A DNA stretch of 5,116 bases from Dysgonamonadaceae bacterium (lineage in GTDB: Bacteria > Bacteroidota > Bacteroidia > Bacteroidales > Azobacteroidaceae): positions 1-5,116 of the forward strand of contig JAISKG010000176.1 in NCBI GenBank assembly GCA_031261015.1, written 5' to 3'. The notes under the pieces are model-generated. The model was not told the DNA's origin, made no database searches, and saw only the letters and a list, made by a program, of their open reading frames with translations. Position 1 is the stretch's first letter. Every line of letters begins with the position of its first letter. The translations under genes were made by a program, and so were the position numbers. Below are positions 1-5,116 of this stretch, one piece after another.

Positions 1-352
1 TCCAGCGTTGAAAAATTTCCGGATTTTTTACGGCGATGCTGCCGCCTGTCACCATCGTGGCTCCGTTGTCGAAAGCAATCTCCAAATCGCTGTCGGACTT
101 CAAACCGCCGCCAAAATCAATGATCAACGAGGTTCGCGAAGCGATTCGTTCCAAAGTTTTGTAATTGATGATTCGATTGGCTTTTGCTCCATCCAAATCT
201 ACCAAATGCAGCCGGCTGATTCCATGATCTTCAAAGCGTTTGGCGATTTCCAACGGATCGTCGCCGTAAACGGTTTTTTGGTTGTAGTCGCCTTGAACCA
301 AGCGCACCGCTTTGCCATCTAAAAGATCTATGGCCGGAATAATTTCTATCAT
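1..352 (-). CDS. hisA: HisA, phosphoribosylformimino-AICAR-P (ProFAR) isomerase, partial (3' end outside window)
   Basis: This is the N-terminal half of the (beta/alpha)8-barrel isomerase of histidine biosynthesis, which converts ProFAR to PRFAR in the cytoplasm just before the HisFH step. I translated 117 residues in frame from the ATG at 352-350; the reading frame runs off the window edge without a stop. The start matches HisA closely: [20 protein letters not shown] at residues 4-23, with Asp9 in the position of the family's catalytic base. [10 protein letters not shown] follows at 48-57, then the glycine-rich phosphate-binding strands IDFGGGL (78-84) and VTGGSIA (101-107). The second catalytic Asp and the C-terminal half lie beyond the edge. 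The start codon overlaps the stop of the upstream DUF4870 gene (ATGA, positions 352-349), so translation is probably coupled. HisF would be the expected next gene, but that is inference. Confidence 0.96.
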   Translation of the reverse strand, partial: MIEIIPAIDLLDGKAVRLVQGDYNQKTVYGDDPLEIAKRFEDHGISRLHLVDLDGAKANRIINYKTLERIASRTSLIIDFGGGLKSDSDLEIAFDNGATMVTGGSIAVKNPEIFQRW

Positions 353-822
353 TTTAAAAATCTGATTGTCAAAGGATAAACATAGTCTTCGCCATTATTA
401 GCCTTGATTGCTGCCATCACTGCACAAACAATTTGTATCACAGCAAGCGCCACAAGCATGACAAATCCGATCAGAATAATACATAACACAGTCGATATCA
501 AGGCATAAAGTACCATGGAAATAATAAAATTGATGATTTCTTTGCCTTGAACATTCACTCTTTCGTTGTTGTCTTTATTGATCAACCATAAAATCAAAGG
601 CGCGATAAAGCCTACTCCGAAAATAAGATAACCGGCTAATTGCGAGAGGTGCATGAGCGCCAGATACGAATTTTCGCCCAATCCCAACAACTCTTGTTTA
701 GAACGCCGGCTCGACCGTTCCGTGCTGTCGAATACCTTTTGTTTTTCACGCTGATATTCCTCTTCGGTAATGCTCCCGTTTTTCCGAAGTTCGTCTAATA
801 TTTTCAAATCTTCATAATTCAT
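349..822 (-). CDS. SHOCT + DUF4870 small membrane protein inside the his operon
   Basis: This is a 157-residue protein of unknown function. Residues about 5-32 ([19 protein letters not shown], then a basic stretch) form a SHOCT-type helical motif, here at the N-terminus. A polar linker follows at about 33-50. The rest resembles DUF4870: a first hydrophobic segment at about 56-81 containing the LSQLAGYL and APLILWLI pattern, a conserved polar turn [18 protein letters not shown] (82-99), then two close hydrophobic segments at about 98-118 and 119-139. It should therefore be an inner-membrane protein with about three helices. It begins 8 nt after the hisH stop and its TGA overlaps the hisA ATG, so it is part of the his transcript. 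No enzymatic motif is visible. A link to histidine metabolism rests only on position. The family assignment is from recall of conserved motifs, not from a search. Confidence 0.88.
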   Translation of the reverse strand: MNYEDLKILDELRKNGSITEEEYQREKQKVFDSTERSSRRSKQELLGLGENSYLALMHLSQLAGYLIFGVGFIAPLILWLINKDNNERVNVQGKEIINFIISMVLYALISTVLCIILIGFVMLVALAVIQIVCAVMAAIKANNGEDYVYPLTIRFLK

Positions 823-830
823 AATATCAA

Positions 831-1424
831 TTATTTAAGTTGTAGAAAATTATGCAATATTTTTTCGCCGGCCGCTCCGCTTTTTTCAGGATGAAACTGC
901 GCCGCATAAAAATTATCTTTTTGTATAGATGCGCTAAACAGCTGAATATAATCGGTTTGTGCAGTCGTAAAATTATTTACCGGAACATAATAGCTATGCA
1001 CATAATAGGCAAACGATTCTTCAGGAACATTTTTATATAAATCGCCCTTTAATTGCGCAAGCATATTCCAACCCGTATGCGGTACTTTATCTTCGTGCTT
1101 CTGCGGTTGAAATTTCAATACCGGCAGGTCAAAAATACCCAAACAATCCACGTCGCCTTCTTCCGAATGCCGGCACATCAATTGCATACCCAAGCAAATA
1201 CCCAAAACCGGTTGTTTCAAATCTTTAATCACTTGATCCAAACGATGTTGCCTGAGATATTCCATCGTATTTTTAGCTTCTCCCACTCCGGGAAAAATGA
1301 CTTTACCGGCTCGTTGCAGCATTTCCGCATCGTCCGTAATTACCGCATTCACATTCAATCGTTTCAGCGCATAATCAACGGAACAAAGATTACCGGCGTT
1401 GTATTTGACAACGGCGACCGTCAT
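831..1424 (-). CDS. hisH: HisH, imidazole glycerol phosphate synthase glutaminase subunit
   Basis: This is the class I glutamine amidotransferase subunit that releases ammonia from glutamine for HisF, giving imidazole glycerol phosphate plus AICAR. At 197 residues it has the usual HisH length. The N-terminus [14 protein letters not shown] matches the family's conserved first strand and loop. The oxyanion-region motif is FPGVGEA (44-50), the nucleophile elbow is GICLGMQLM with Cys77, and the rest of the triad is in QFHPEKSG with His178 and Glu180. PHTGWN at 115-120 and YYVHSYYV at 140-147 are also typical. All catalytic residues are present, so the protein is probably active. The ATG (1424-1422) shares ATGA with the stop codon of rny, and the DUF4870 gene starts 8 nt after its TAA. 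Its partner HisF is not in the window. Confidence 0.97.
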   Translation of the reverse strand: MTVAVVKYNAGNLCSVDYALKRLNVNAVITDDAEMLQRAGKVIFPGVGEAKNTMEYLRQHRLDQVIKDLKQPVLGICLGMQLMCRHSEEGDVDCLGIFDLPVLKFQPQKHEDKVPHTGWNMLAQLKGDLYKNVPEESFAYYVHSYYVPVNNFTTAQTDYIQLFSASIQKDNFYAAQFHPEKSGAAGEKILHNFLQLK

Positions 1425-2965
1425 TTGGCAAAAGCGACGGCGCGGGTTTCGCGGATCACCGTGATTTTCACTTGTCCCGGGTAAGTCATTTCGTCCTGAA
1501 TTTTTTTAGCGATTTCGTTCGACAGACTTTCGGTTTCAACATCGGTAATTTTTTCTGCGCCGACAATCACACGCAATTCTCGGCCAGCTTGAATCGCATA
1601 GGTTTTCACTACGCCGGGATAAGATAAAGCCAACTGTTCCAGATCGTTCAAACGCTTGATATAAGCTTCTACGATTTCGCGGCGCGCGCCCGGCCGTGCG
1701 CCGGAGATGGCGTCGCAAACCAGAACGATCGGAGCCAGCAAGCGCGGCATTTCCGTTTCATCGTGGTGAGCGCCGATCGCATTCACAATGTCGGCTTTCT
1801 CCTTATATTTCTCGGCCAGTTTCATGCCAAGGATTGCGTGCGGCAATTCCGGTTCGTCGTCGGGCACTTTGCCGATGTCGTGCAGCAGTCCGGCGCGTTT
1901 GGCTTTTTTCGGATTTAAACCTAATTCGGAAGCCATAATCGCACAAAGATTAGCGGTTTCACGCGAGTGTTGCAACAAATTTTGTCCGTAGGAGGAACGG
2001 TATTTCATCCGGCCGATCATGCGGATCAATTCGGGATGCAAACCGTGGATACCCAAGTCGATAGTTGTCCGTTTCCCGGTTTCGATAATTTCTTCTTCCA
2101 CTTGTTTCCGCACTTTATTGACAACTTCTTCGATGCGCGCGGGGTGAATACGGCCGTCCTGAACCAATTGATGCAGAGCTAAGCGGGCGACTTCGCGGCG
2201 TACCGGATCAAAGCCCGAAAGAATGATCGCTTCAGGCGTATCGTCCACAATAATTTCGATGCCGGTGGCAGCTTCTAACGCGCGAATGTTGCGGCCTTCG
2301 CGACCGATCACGCGGCCTTTGATTTCGTCCGAATCAATATGAAAAACCGTGATGGCATTTTCGATCACCGTTTCCGTAGCAACGCGTTGAATCGACTGTA
2401 CGACAATCTTTTTCGCCTCTTTATTCGCCGTCATTTTCGCTTCTTCCATCACTTCGTTGATGTAGGCGGCGGCGGCGGTTTGCGCTTCTTCTTTCAAGGA
2501 TTGCGCCAGACGTTCCTTGGCTTCATCGGCCGAAAGACCCGAAAGCGCTTCCAAACGTTCGATTTCTATTTTGTGAACTTTGTCTAATTCCTGCTTTTTC
2601 TTCTCGACAATATCTAATTGTCCGTCTAAGTTTTCGCGGATGGCGTCCATTTCGCCTCTACGTTTTTGAAGTTCTTCATGCCGTTGATTCAGAGAGGATT
2701 CGCGTTGCCGTAATTTGGCTTCCTGCGATTGCATTTTAGAGTTGCGCGCGCTGACTTGTTTTTCCAAATCGGCTTTAAGAGAAATAAATTTCTCCTTGAC
2801 TTCCAAGAGTTTATCCTTCTTGATTGTTTCCGCTTCTTTCCGTGCTTCTTCGATTATTTTTTTACCTCGCGATTTATTTAAAACGCCGACTACCAGCCAT
2901 ATCGCAGCGCCGCCGGCCAATAAGCCGACAATTCCCGAAATGATCATTATTGTTGTTGTACTCAT
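1421..2965 (-). CDS. rny: Ribonuclease Y (membrane-anchored endoribonuclease)
   Basis: RNase Y makes the initiating endonucleolytic cuts in many bacterial mRNAs from the inner face of the membrane. The 514-residue length and domain order are standard. A single N-terminal transmembrane segment spans about residues 5-29. A long charged coiled coil runs from about 33 to 175, rich in E/K/Q/R. A KH RNA-binding domain follows at about 205-265, with the [15 protein letters not shown] signature and its GREG loop at 221-224. The HD hydrolase domain at about 325-430 contains QHS (His333), LLHDIGK (His362, Asp363), AHHDE (His400, His401) and [15 protein letters not shown] (Asp418). All expected metal-binding residues are visible. 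No good promoter is seen in the 122-bp leader, which contains a terminator-like hairpin. The gene is followed with a 4-nt overlap by hisH, so it probably heads, or is read through into, a his operon. Confidence 0.98.
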   Translation of the reverse strand: MSTTTIMIISGIVGLLAGGAAIWLVVGVLNKSRGKKIIEEARKEAETIKKDKLLEVKEKFISLKADLEKQVSARNSKMQSQEAKLRQRESSLNQRHEELQKRRGEMDAIRENLDGQLDIVEKKKQELDKVHKIEIERLEALSGLSADEAKERLAQSLKEEAQTAAAAYINEVMEEAKMTANKEAKKIVVQSIQRVATETVIENAITVFHIDSDEIKGRVIGREGRNIRALEAATGIEIIVDDTPEAIILSGFDPVRREVARLALHQLVQDGRIHPARIEEVVNKVRKQVEEEIIETGKRTTIDLGIHGLHPELIRMIGRMKYRSSYGQNLLQHSRETANLCAIMASELGLNPKKAKRAGLLHDIGKVPDDEPELPHAILGMKLAEKYKEKADIVNAIGAHHDETEMPRLLAPIVLVCDAISGARPGARREIVEAYIKRLNDLEQLALSYPGVVKTYAIQAGRELRVIVGAEKITDVETESLSNEIAKKIQDEMTYPGQVKITVIRETRAVAFAK

Positions 2966-3004
2966 AAAAATAATATTTGTATGTTATAATTTATATTTCC
3001 GTTA

Positions 3005-3060
3005 TAAAAAAGAAAAGCACTCCTTTCTTTTTTTAGATAATCAAAAAAAGTAAGTAGTGC
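3005..3060 (-). terminator. Intrinsic terminator after zapA
   Basis: Positions 3017-3034 and 3043-3060 form an inverted repeat with 16 of 18 positions paired (mismatches at 3022/3055 and 3026/3051) around an 8-nt loop. The outer clamp is GCACT/AGTGC, and seven A-U pairs lie next to the loop. Read on the minus strand the stem is followed directly by TTTTCTTTTTT (3015-3005), the U-tract of a rho-independent terminator. It starts 27 nt after the zapA stop codon. In the plus direction no T-run follows, so the orientation is clear. The stem is AU-rich and not strongly GC-clamped, so some read-through into rny is possible. Confidence 0.75.
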
Positions 3061-3087
3061 AAAATCAGCGTTTTATGCAGACGAATT

Positions 3088-3393
3088 TCAATGGTTTGTC
3101 ACCTGTTCCAAATACGCTCCCAACTCGTTGTTCAGTTGTCCGATTTTATCAAACAGCGGAGCGATGTCCTCGTTATTTTGAGTTGTCAGATTTTCCATGG
3201 AAACATGGAATGCAACCAAGGCTAACAAATCTTTCAAGTCAAAATTCGCATTTGAATAGGCCGAACTGTATTTGACCAATTTTGTATTAATATTCGACGC
3301 CGCTTTTCGTACAATTCCTTCCTGAGAGCGCAAGCAATTATAAGGATAGTATTTATCGGCAATCTTCAACTGTATTTGAAATTCATCATTCAT
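3088..3393 (-). CDS. zapA: ZapA-like cell division protein
   Basis: ZapA proteins bind FtsZ protofilaments, cross-link them, and help stabilise the Z-ring at mid-cell. This 101-residue protein has the expected size and layout. The N-terminal globular part is IQLKIADKYYPYNCLRSQEGIVRKAASNINTKL (residues 7-39), with the IADxxYP and RKAAxxIN patterns of the family. It is followed by a long helix, FDLKDLLALVAFHVSMENLT (51-70), which includes the DLLALVAFH core, and then a charged C-terminal coiled-coil tail. The start ATG at 3393-3391 lies 15 nt after the stop of the upstream coiled-coil gene, and the two are clearly one operon. A hairpin terminator follows 27 nt downstream. The protein is too short for any additional domain. 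Confidence 0.9.
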   Translation of the reverse strand: MNDEFQIQLKIADKYYPYNCLRSQEGIVRKAASNINTKLVKYSSAYSNANFDLKDLLALVAFHVSMENLTTQNNEDIAPLFDKIGQLNNELGAYLEQVTNH

Positions 3394-3408
3394 TGCATCA
3401 TTTGTTTT

Positions 3409-3702
3409 TTATTCGTTTAACAAGGCGATGCACTTATCGACTTCTCGCACTAATTTGGATAATCTGTTTTTGGCTGATTTAAAATCATCCTGTTTCACCG
3501 AAATTATTCTCGCCATCTTCAGATTGTCATATTTATTTTTGATCACTTTATTTTCTTCTGATAAAATGCTGTAAGAGTCTTCTAACCGATTTATTTTTGC
3601 TTTTAGCGTTTTATTTTCATCTCGCAGATCCTCGCATAAAATCATTAATTGACGAATCCGGGTTTCAAATACGCCTAAAAGTTTATGTTGCTCTTCAGTC
3701 AT
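3409..3702 (-). CDS. Small coiled-coil protein upstream of zapA (possible ZapB-like partner)
   Basis: This is a 97-residue, highly charged protein, predicted cytoplasmic, with no signal peptide or membrane segment. Residues about 10-65 form heptad-like coiled coil (RIRQLMILCEDLRDENKTLK, then KINRLEDSYSILSEENK). A short conserved-looking tail follows: ARIISVKQDDFKSAKNRL and LVREVDKCIALLN (64-95). The frame is open further upstream to an ATG at 3810, but I chose the ATG at 3702. The exact promoter at 3722-3752 would start transcription at about 3715, inside that longer frame, and the extra 36 residues are coded by a terminator-like hairpin. The gene is 15 nt from zapA. By size, coiled-coil content and position it could be a functional counterpart of ZapB, but I see no sequence proof of homology. 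Confidence 0.85.
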   Translation of the reverse strand: MTEEQHKLLGVFETRIRQLMILCEDLRDENKTLKAKINRLEDSYSILSEENKVIKNKYDNLKMARIISVKQDDFKSAKNRLSKLVREVDKCIALLNE

Positions 3703-3721
3703 TTCAAAATTAAATTCAGGA

Positions 3722-3752
3722 CAAAAATAAGTATAAGTTGCGAGGTGGCAAA
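3722..3752 (-). promoter_or_regulatory. Bacteroidota-type promoter for the coiled-coil gene-zapA operon
   Basis: On the minus strand TTTG (3752-3749) is followed after exactly 19 nt by TATTTTTG (3729-3722). This is a full match to the Bacteroidota sigma-70 form TTTG-N19-TAnnTTTG. A transcription start at about 3713-3717 would leave a 5' leader of only about 10-15 nt before the ATG at 3702. This placement also decides the start codon of the downstream gene. Confidence 0.75.
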
Positions 3753-3769
3753 ACATTTGGCATATAAAT

Positions 3770-3806
3770 TTAAAGTAAAAGGTTGCCGAATCCCTTCGCC
3801 AACCTT
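3770..3806 (-). terminator. Terminator-like hairpin in the spacer before the zapA operon
   Basis: Positions 3779-3790 and 3795-3806 pair as AAGGTTG/CAACCTT (7 bp), one mismatch (3786/3799), then four more pairs closed by a 4-nt loop (GGGA on the minus strand). Read on the minus strand the stem runs into TTTTACTTT, a moderately good U-tract. It lies about 290 nt after the DUF2809 stop and just upstream of the zapA-operon promoter. It could end the regulator-DUF2809 transcript or a separate small RNA. Confidence 0.6.
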
Positions 3807-3972
3807 CCAAATTGAATTACTAACCCTTAACTATAACTAATGAAATAACACTCTTTGCATATAAAACAATTGAGTTGCAAAAAGGTTCAAAAAAAAATTT
3901 CGATTTGATGAAAATTTTTTAAATGACTTTACTCATTAGCTGGAAAAACGAGTGCAAACTGCCCCTTCCTCC
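3772..3972 (-). ncRNA. Candidate small RNA (about 200 nt), unassigned
   Basis: This is a proposal from signals, not from recognising a family. A promoter-like pair lies upstream on the minus strand: TTTG (4006-4003), an 18-nt spacer, and TCAATTTG (3984-3977), which matches 5 of 6 fixed positions of TAnnTTTG. Transcription would start near the GG at 3972-3971 and end at the hairpin plus U-rich tail at 3806-3770. Between them are a 9-bp stem (3876-3884 with 3851-3859, one G-U pair, 16-nt loop) and a smaller 5-bp stem (3922-3926 with 3933-3937). No open reading frame of note is present. The size is in the range of 6S RNA, but I could not draw the long rod with a central bubble expected of 6S. 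It may equally be a long 3' untranslated region of the DUF2809 gene. Confidence 0.3.
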
Positions 3973-3976
3973 AATT

Positions 3977-4006
3977 CAAATTGACCCGGTAAAGTTAATT
4001 TTCAAA
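3977..4006 (-). promoter_or_regulatory. Possible promoter of the candidate small RNA
   Basis: On the minus strand TTTG at 4006-4003 and TCAATTTG at 3984-3977 are separated by 18 nt. The second box differs from TAnnTTTG only by C instead of A at position two, and the spacer is one nucleotide shorter than in the strong promoter at 3722-3752. The region is very AT-rich, so a chance match is possible. Confidence 0.35.
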
Positions 4007-4053
4007 AACGTAAAATATTGTTTTGTATGATTCGTTTTTACCCCCTTAAATTG

Positions 4054-4097
4054 GGTTTATATTAGGTTATTTTTAGGTTAATGGTGGGTTAAAATTG
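4054..4097. repeat. Four 11-bp direct repeats (GGTT-headed, helically phased)
   Basis: GGTT occurs at 4054, 4065, 4076 and 4087, exactly 11 bp apart. The units are GGTTTATATTA, GGTTATTTTTA, GGTTAATGGTG and GGTTAAAATTG. On the minus strand this reads as AACC every 11 bp, two copies as TTAACC. Only the GGTT head and the A/T-rich character are conserved. The array starts just after the DUF2809 stop codon (4101-4099) and ends about 48 bp upstream of the possible promoter at 4006. Direct repeats at 11-bp spacing are the usual layout of OmpR/PhoB-type response-regulator sites. That function is inferred here, not shown. Confidence 0.5.
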
Positions 4098-4098
4098 G

Positions 4099-4479
4099 CT
4101 ATTTATCCCCGGCCAAGCGATATAAATAACGATCAAACAGACAAACCAAACATCCGGCTCCATAACACAAAATATCAATCCACGAAAATGAAGTCCCAAT
4201 CACCGTCCGTGCAATCACATTCCCCGATAAACCAAGAACTTCGATGATTTGTAAGTATTGGATAAATTCTATACCACAAGCAAATATAAATACATACAGC
4301 GGCAATAGCCTGATTCCATAAGGAAAAACGATCCGCACGCAAACGTAAACTAAAATCGTGACCAACACATCGCCAATATAAGGACGAATAATAGTATCAT
4401 GTACATATAAAGCAATTAGTAATTCAATGACAAACAATGCAACAGTACACGACAAATAAAATAATCGTTTATTCGCCAT
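4099..4479 (-). CDS. DUF2809 family small integral membrane protein
   Basis: This is a 126-residue, strongly hydrophobic protein with about four transmembrane helices (about 6-26, 37-53, 57-77 and 98-118) and only short loops. The loop motif RPYIGDVLVT (32-41), the FACGIEFIQYLQ segment (66-77) and the GTSFSWIDILCYGAG segment (95-109) match my recollection of DUF2809, a VanZ-like family of unknown function. It starts 4 nt after the response-regulator stop codon, so the two genes are almost certainly co-transcribed. No catalytic motif is evident. Pairing with a regulator may mean a sensory or envelope role, but this rests on position alone. The stop codon abuts the 11-bp repeat array. Confidence 0.85.
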   Translation of the reverse strand: MANKRLFYLSCTVALFVIELLIALYVHDTIIRPYIGDVLVTILVYVCVRIVFPYGIRLLPLYVFIFACGIEFIQYLQIIEVLGLSGNVIARTVIGTSFSWIDILCYGAGCLVCLFDRYLYRLAGDK

Positions 4480-4483
4480 ATTT

Positions 4484-5116
4484 TTAAATGTAATAATCCG
4501 AAGCGTCGATAATCCCTGCTCTCAACGCGTATTTCGTGGCTTCCTGCAAGTTATTGATTTCCAATTTCCGGAAAATATTTTTGCGATGAGTAATCACTGT
4601 ATGAATACTCAGAAATCGTTCATTAGCAATCTCTTTCGTACTTTTTCCCAAAGCGATGAGTCGCACAATTTCCCGTTCGGTCGGCGTTAATTTTGTATTG
4701 GCTTCGGGATTGATTGTTTTTTTTGTCAATTGACTACTTATCCGCTGACAAATATAAGAGCGGCAATTACTTATTGCCGACAAAGCTTCTATAACTTCCT
4801 CTTCGCTACAATCTTTGGTGAGAATACTGAAAGATTCCATCCCGCAAGTGATCTTTTTCAAAAAATCGTCGGTCAATTCTTCTGAAAAAAGTAGGAAATG
4901 GGATTGAGGAAAACGGTGATTTAAAATGATTAATTCTTCGGGACCGTAAAAATCGAAAAGCGTGTAATCTAAAATTACTAAAGCATTGGGATAGAGTAAC
5001 AATTCCTGGATCAATTCTTTTTTATTTTTCGTTTGGACGATCGGCGAAGCAATTTTATATTTTTGAATATAAAAACACATTCCAGCTGCTGTTATATCCT
5101 GATTATCAGCTGATAT
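4484..5116 (-). CDS. NarL/LuxR-type response regulator, 5' end outside window
   Basis: This is a cytoplasmic two-component transcription factor. The frame is open to the window edge and gives 210 visible residues. The ATG at 5080 is internal: the 12 codons before it read ISADNQDITAAG, the first strand and acidic pocket (Asp4, Asp7) of a receiver domain. The phosphoacceptor is Asp50 in LVILDYTLFD, the switch Ser is Ser78 in LLFSEEL, and the conserved Lys is Lys101 in SILTKD, so the receiver looks fully functional. After a linker, a LuxR helix-turn-helix domain spans about 143-203: LTPTEREIVRLIALGKSTKE, then the recognition-helix region LSIHTVITHRKNIFRKL. Only the first few residues should be missing. 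The cognate kinase is not in the window. DUF2809 follows after 4 nt. The target genes are unknown. Confidence 0.93.
   Translation of the reverse strand: MSADNQDITAAGMCFYIQKYKIASPIVQTKNKKELIQELLLYPNALVILDYTLFDFYGPEELIILNHRFPQSHFLLFSEELTDDFLKKITCGMESFSILTKDCSEEEVIEALSAISNCRSYICQRISSQLTKKTINPEANTKLTPTEREIVRLIALGKSTKEIANERFLSIHTVITHRKNIFRKLEINNLQEATKYALRAGIIDASDYYI

Larger units (their letters stand above)
3703..4098. other. Gene-free AT-rich spacer between the DUF2809 gene and the zapA operon
   Basis: About 396 bp without a credible coding sequence on either strand. In minus-strand order it holds the 11-bp repeat array, an AAAAACG/CGTTTTT inverted repeat (4004-4010 and 4033-4039), a possible promoter, two small stem-loops, the terminator-like hairpin and the zapA-operon promoter. 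A and T runs are frequent and the region is clearly poorer in GC than rny and the his genes. Confidence 0.8.

Noticed and set aside
8..322. Plus-strand open frame of 104 codons opposite hisA
   Set aside because: It is antisense to a clear HisA with conserved motifs and has no recognisable domain.
1696..2587. Several plus-strand open frames and one minus-strand frame (1536-1718) within rny
   Set aside because: They are shadows of the conserved RNase Y frame, have Arg/Phe/His-rich compositions and match no family.
2715..3275. Plus-strand frames across the rny start, the zapA-rny spacer and zapA
   Set aside because: They are antisense to rny and zapA, read through a terminator, and have no domain or promoter in support.
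3703..3810. N-terminal extension of the coiled-coil protein from the ATG at 3810
   Set aside because: It is coded by a terminator-like hairpin and overlaps an exact promoter, and its composition (MEGWRRDSATFYFKF) is unlike the coiled coil that follows.
3775..3972. Definite assignment of the spacer RNA as 6S RNA
   Set aside because: The size and the zapA neighbourhood fit, but the 5' and 3' ends do not form a convincing closing stem and no central bubble can be drawn.
4004..4039. AAAAACG/CGTTTTT inverted repeat as a terminator of the DUF2809 gene
   Set aside because: The arms are only 7 bp, AT-rich and 22 nt apart, and no U-tract directly follows, so it is likely chance in AT-rich DNA.
4484..5080. 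Response regulator starting at the ATG at 5080
   Set aside because: This would remove the first strand and acidic pocket of the receiver, which are visible in frame just upstream. The gene is cut by the window edge instead.
5104..5115. Perfect 12-bp palindrome TATCAGCTGATA, with another CAGCTG at 5083-5088, as an operator upstream of the regulator
   Set aside because: The regulator frame continues through this stretch as ISADNQDITAAG, the expected receiver start, so it is coding sequence and not an upstream site.

Overview
The window looks like chromosomal core DNA from a member of the Bacteroidota, probably Bacteroidales. The evidence is the gene set (RNase Y next to a Bacteroidota-type ZapA, a DUF2809 membrane protein, a compact NarL/LuxR-type regulator), AT-rich spacers, no clear Shine-Dalgarno sites, and one exact match to the Bacteroidota promoter form TTTG-N19-TAnnTTTG. 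All seven genes lie on the minus strand, so in transcription order the window reads from its right end to its left end.

Right block (about 5116-4099): a response regulator whose 5' end lies outside the window, followed after 4 nt by a four-helix DUF2809 membrane protein. Next is a roughly 400-bp gene-free, AT-rich stretch (4098-3703). It is not featureless. It holds four copies of a GGTT-headed repeat at an exact 11-bp period, a possible promoter, several stem-loops, a terminator-like hairpin (together a candidate small RNA of about 200 nt), and finally a strong promoter for the next operon.

Middle block (3702-3088): a 97-residue coiled-coil protein and ZapA, 15 nt apart. This looks like a small cell-division operon. 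It ends in a long imperfect hairpin with a U-tract at 3060-3005.

Left block (2965-1): RNase Y (rny), HisH, a SHOCT/DUF4870 membrane protein and the first 117 residues of HisA. They are packed with 4-nt ATGA overlaps (rny/hisH and DUF4870/hisA) and an 8-nt gap (hisH/DUF4870). The central mRNA-decay endonuclease is therefore probably co-transcribed with, and translationally coupled to, histidine-biosynthesis genes. A membrane protein of unknown role sits between the HisH glutaminase and the HisA isomerase.

I see no mobile element, CRISPR array, tRNA, rRNA or obvious defence system. The less ordinary features are the structured spacer at 3703-4098 and the mixed rny-his operon.
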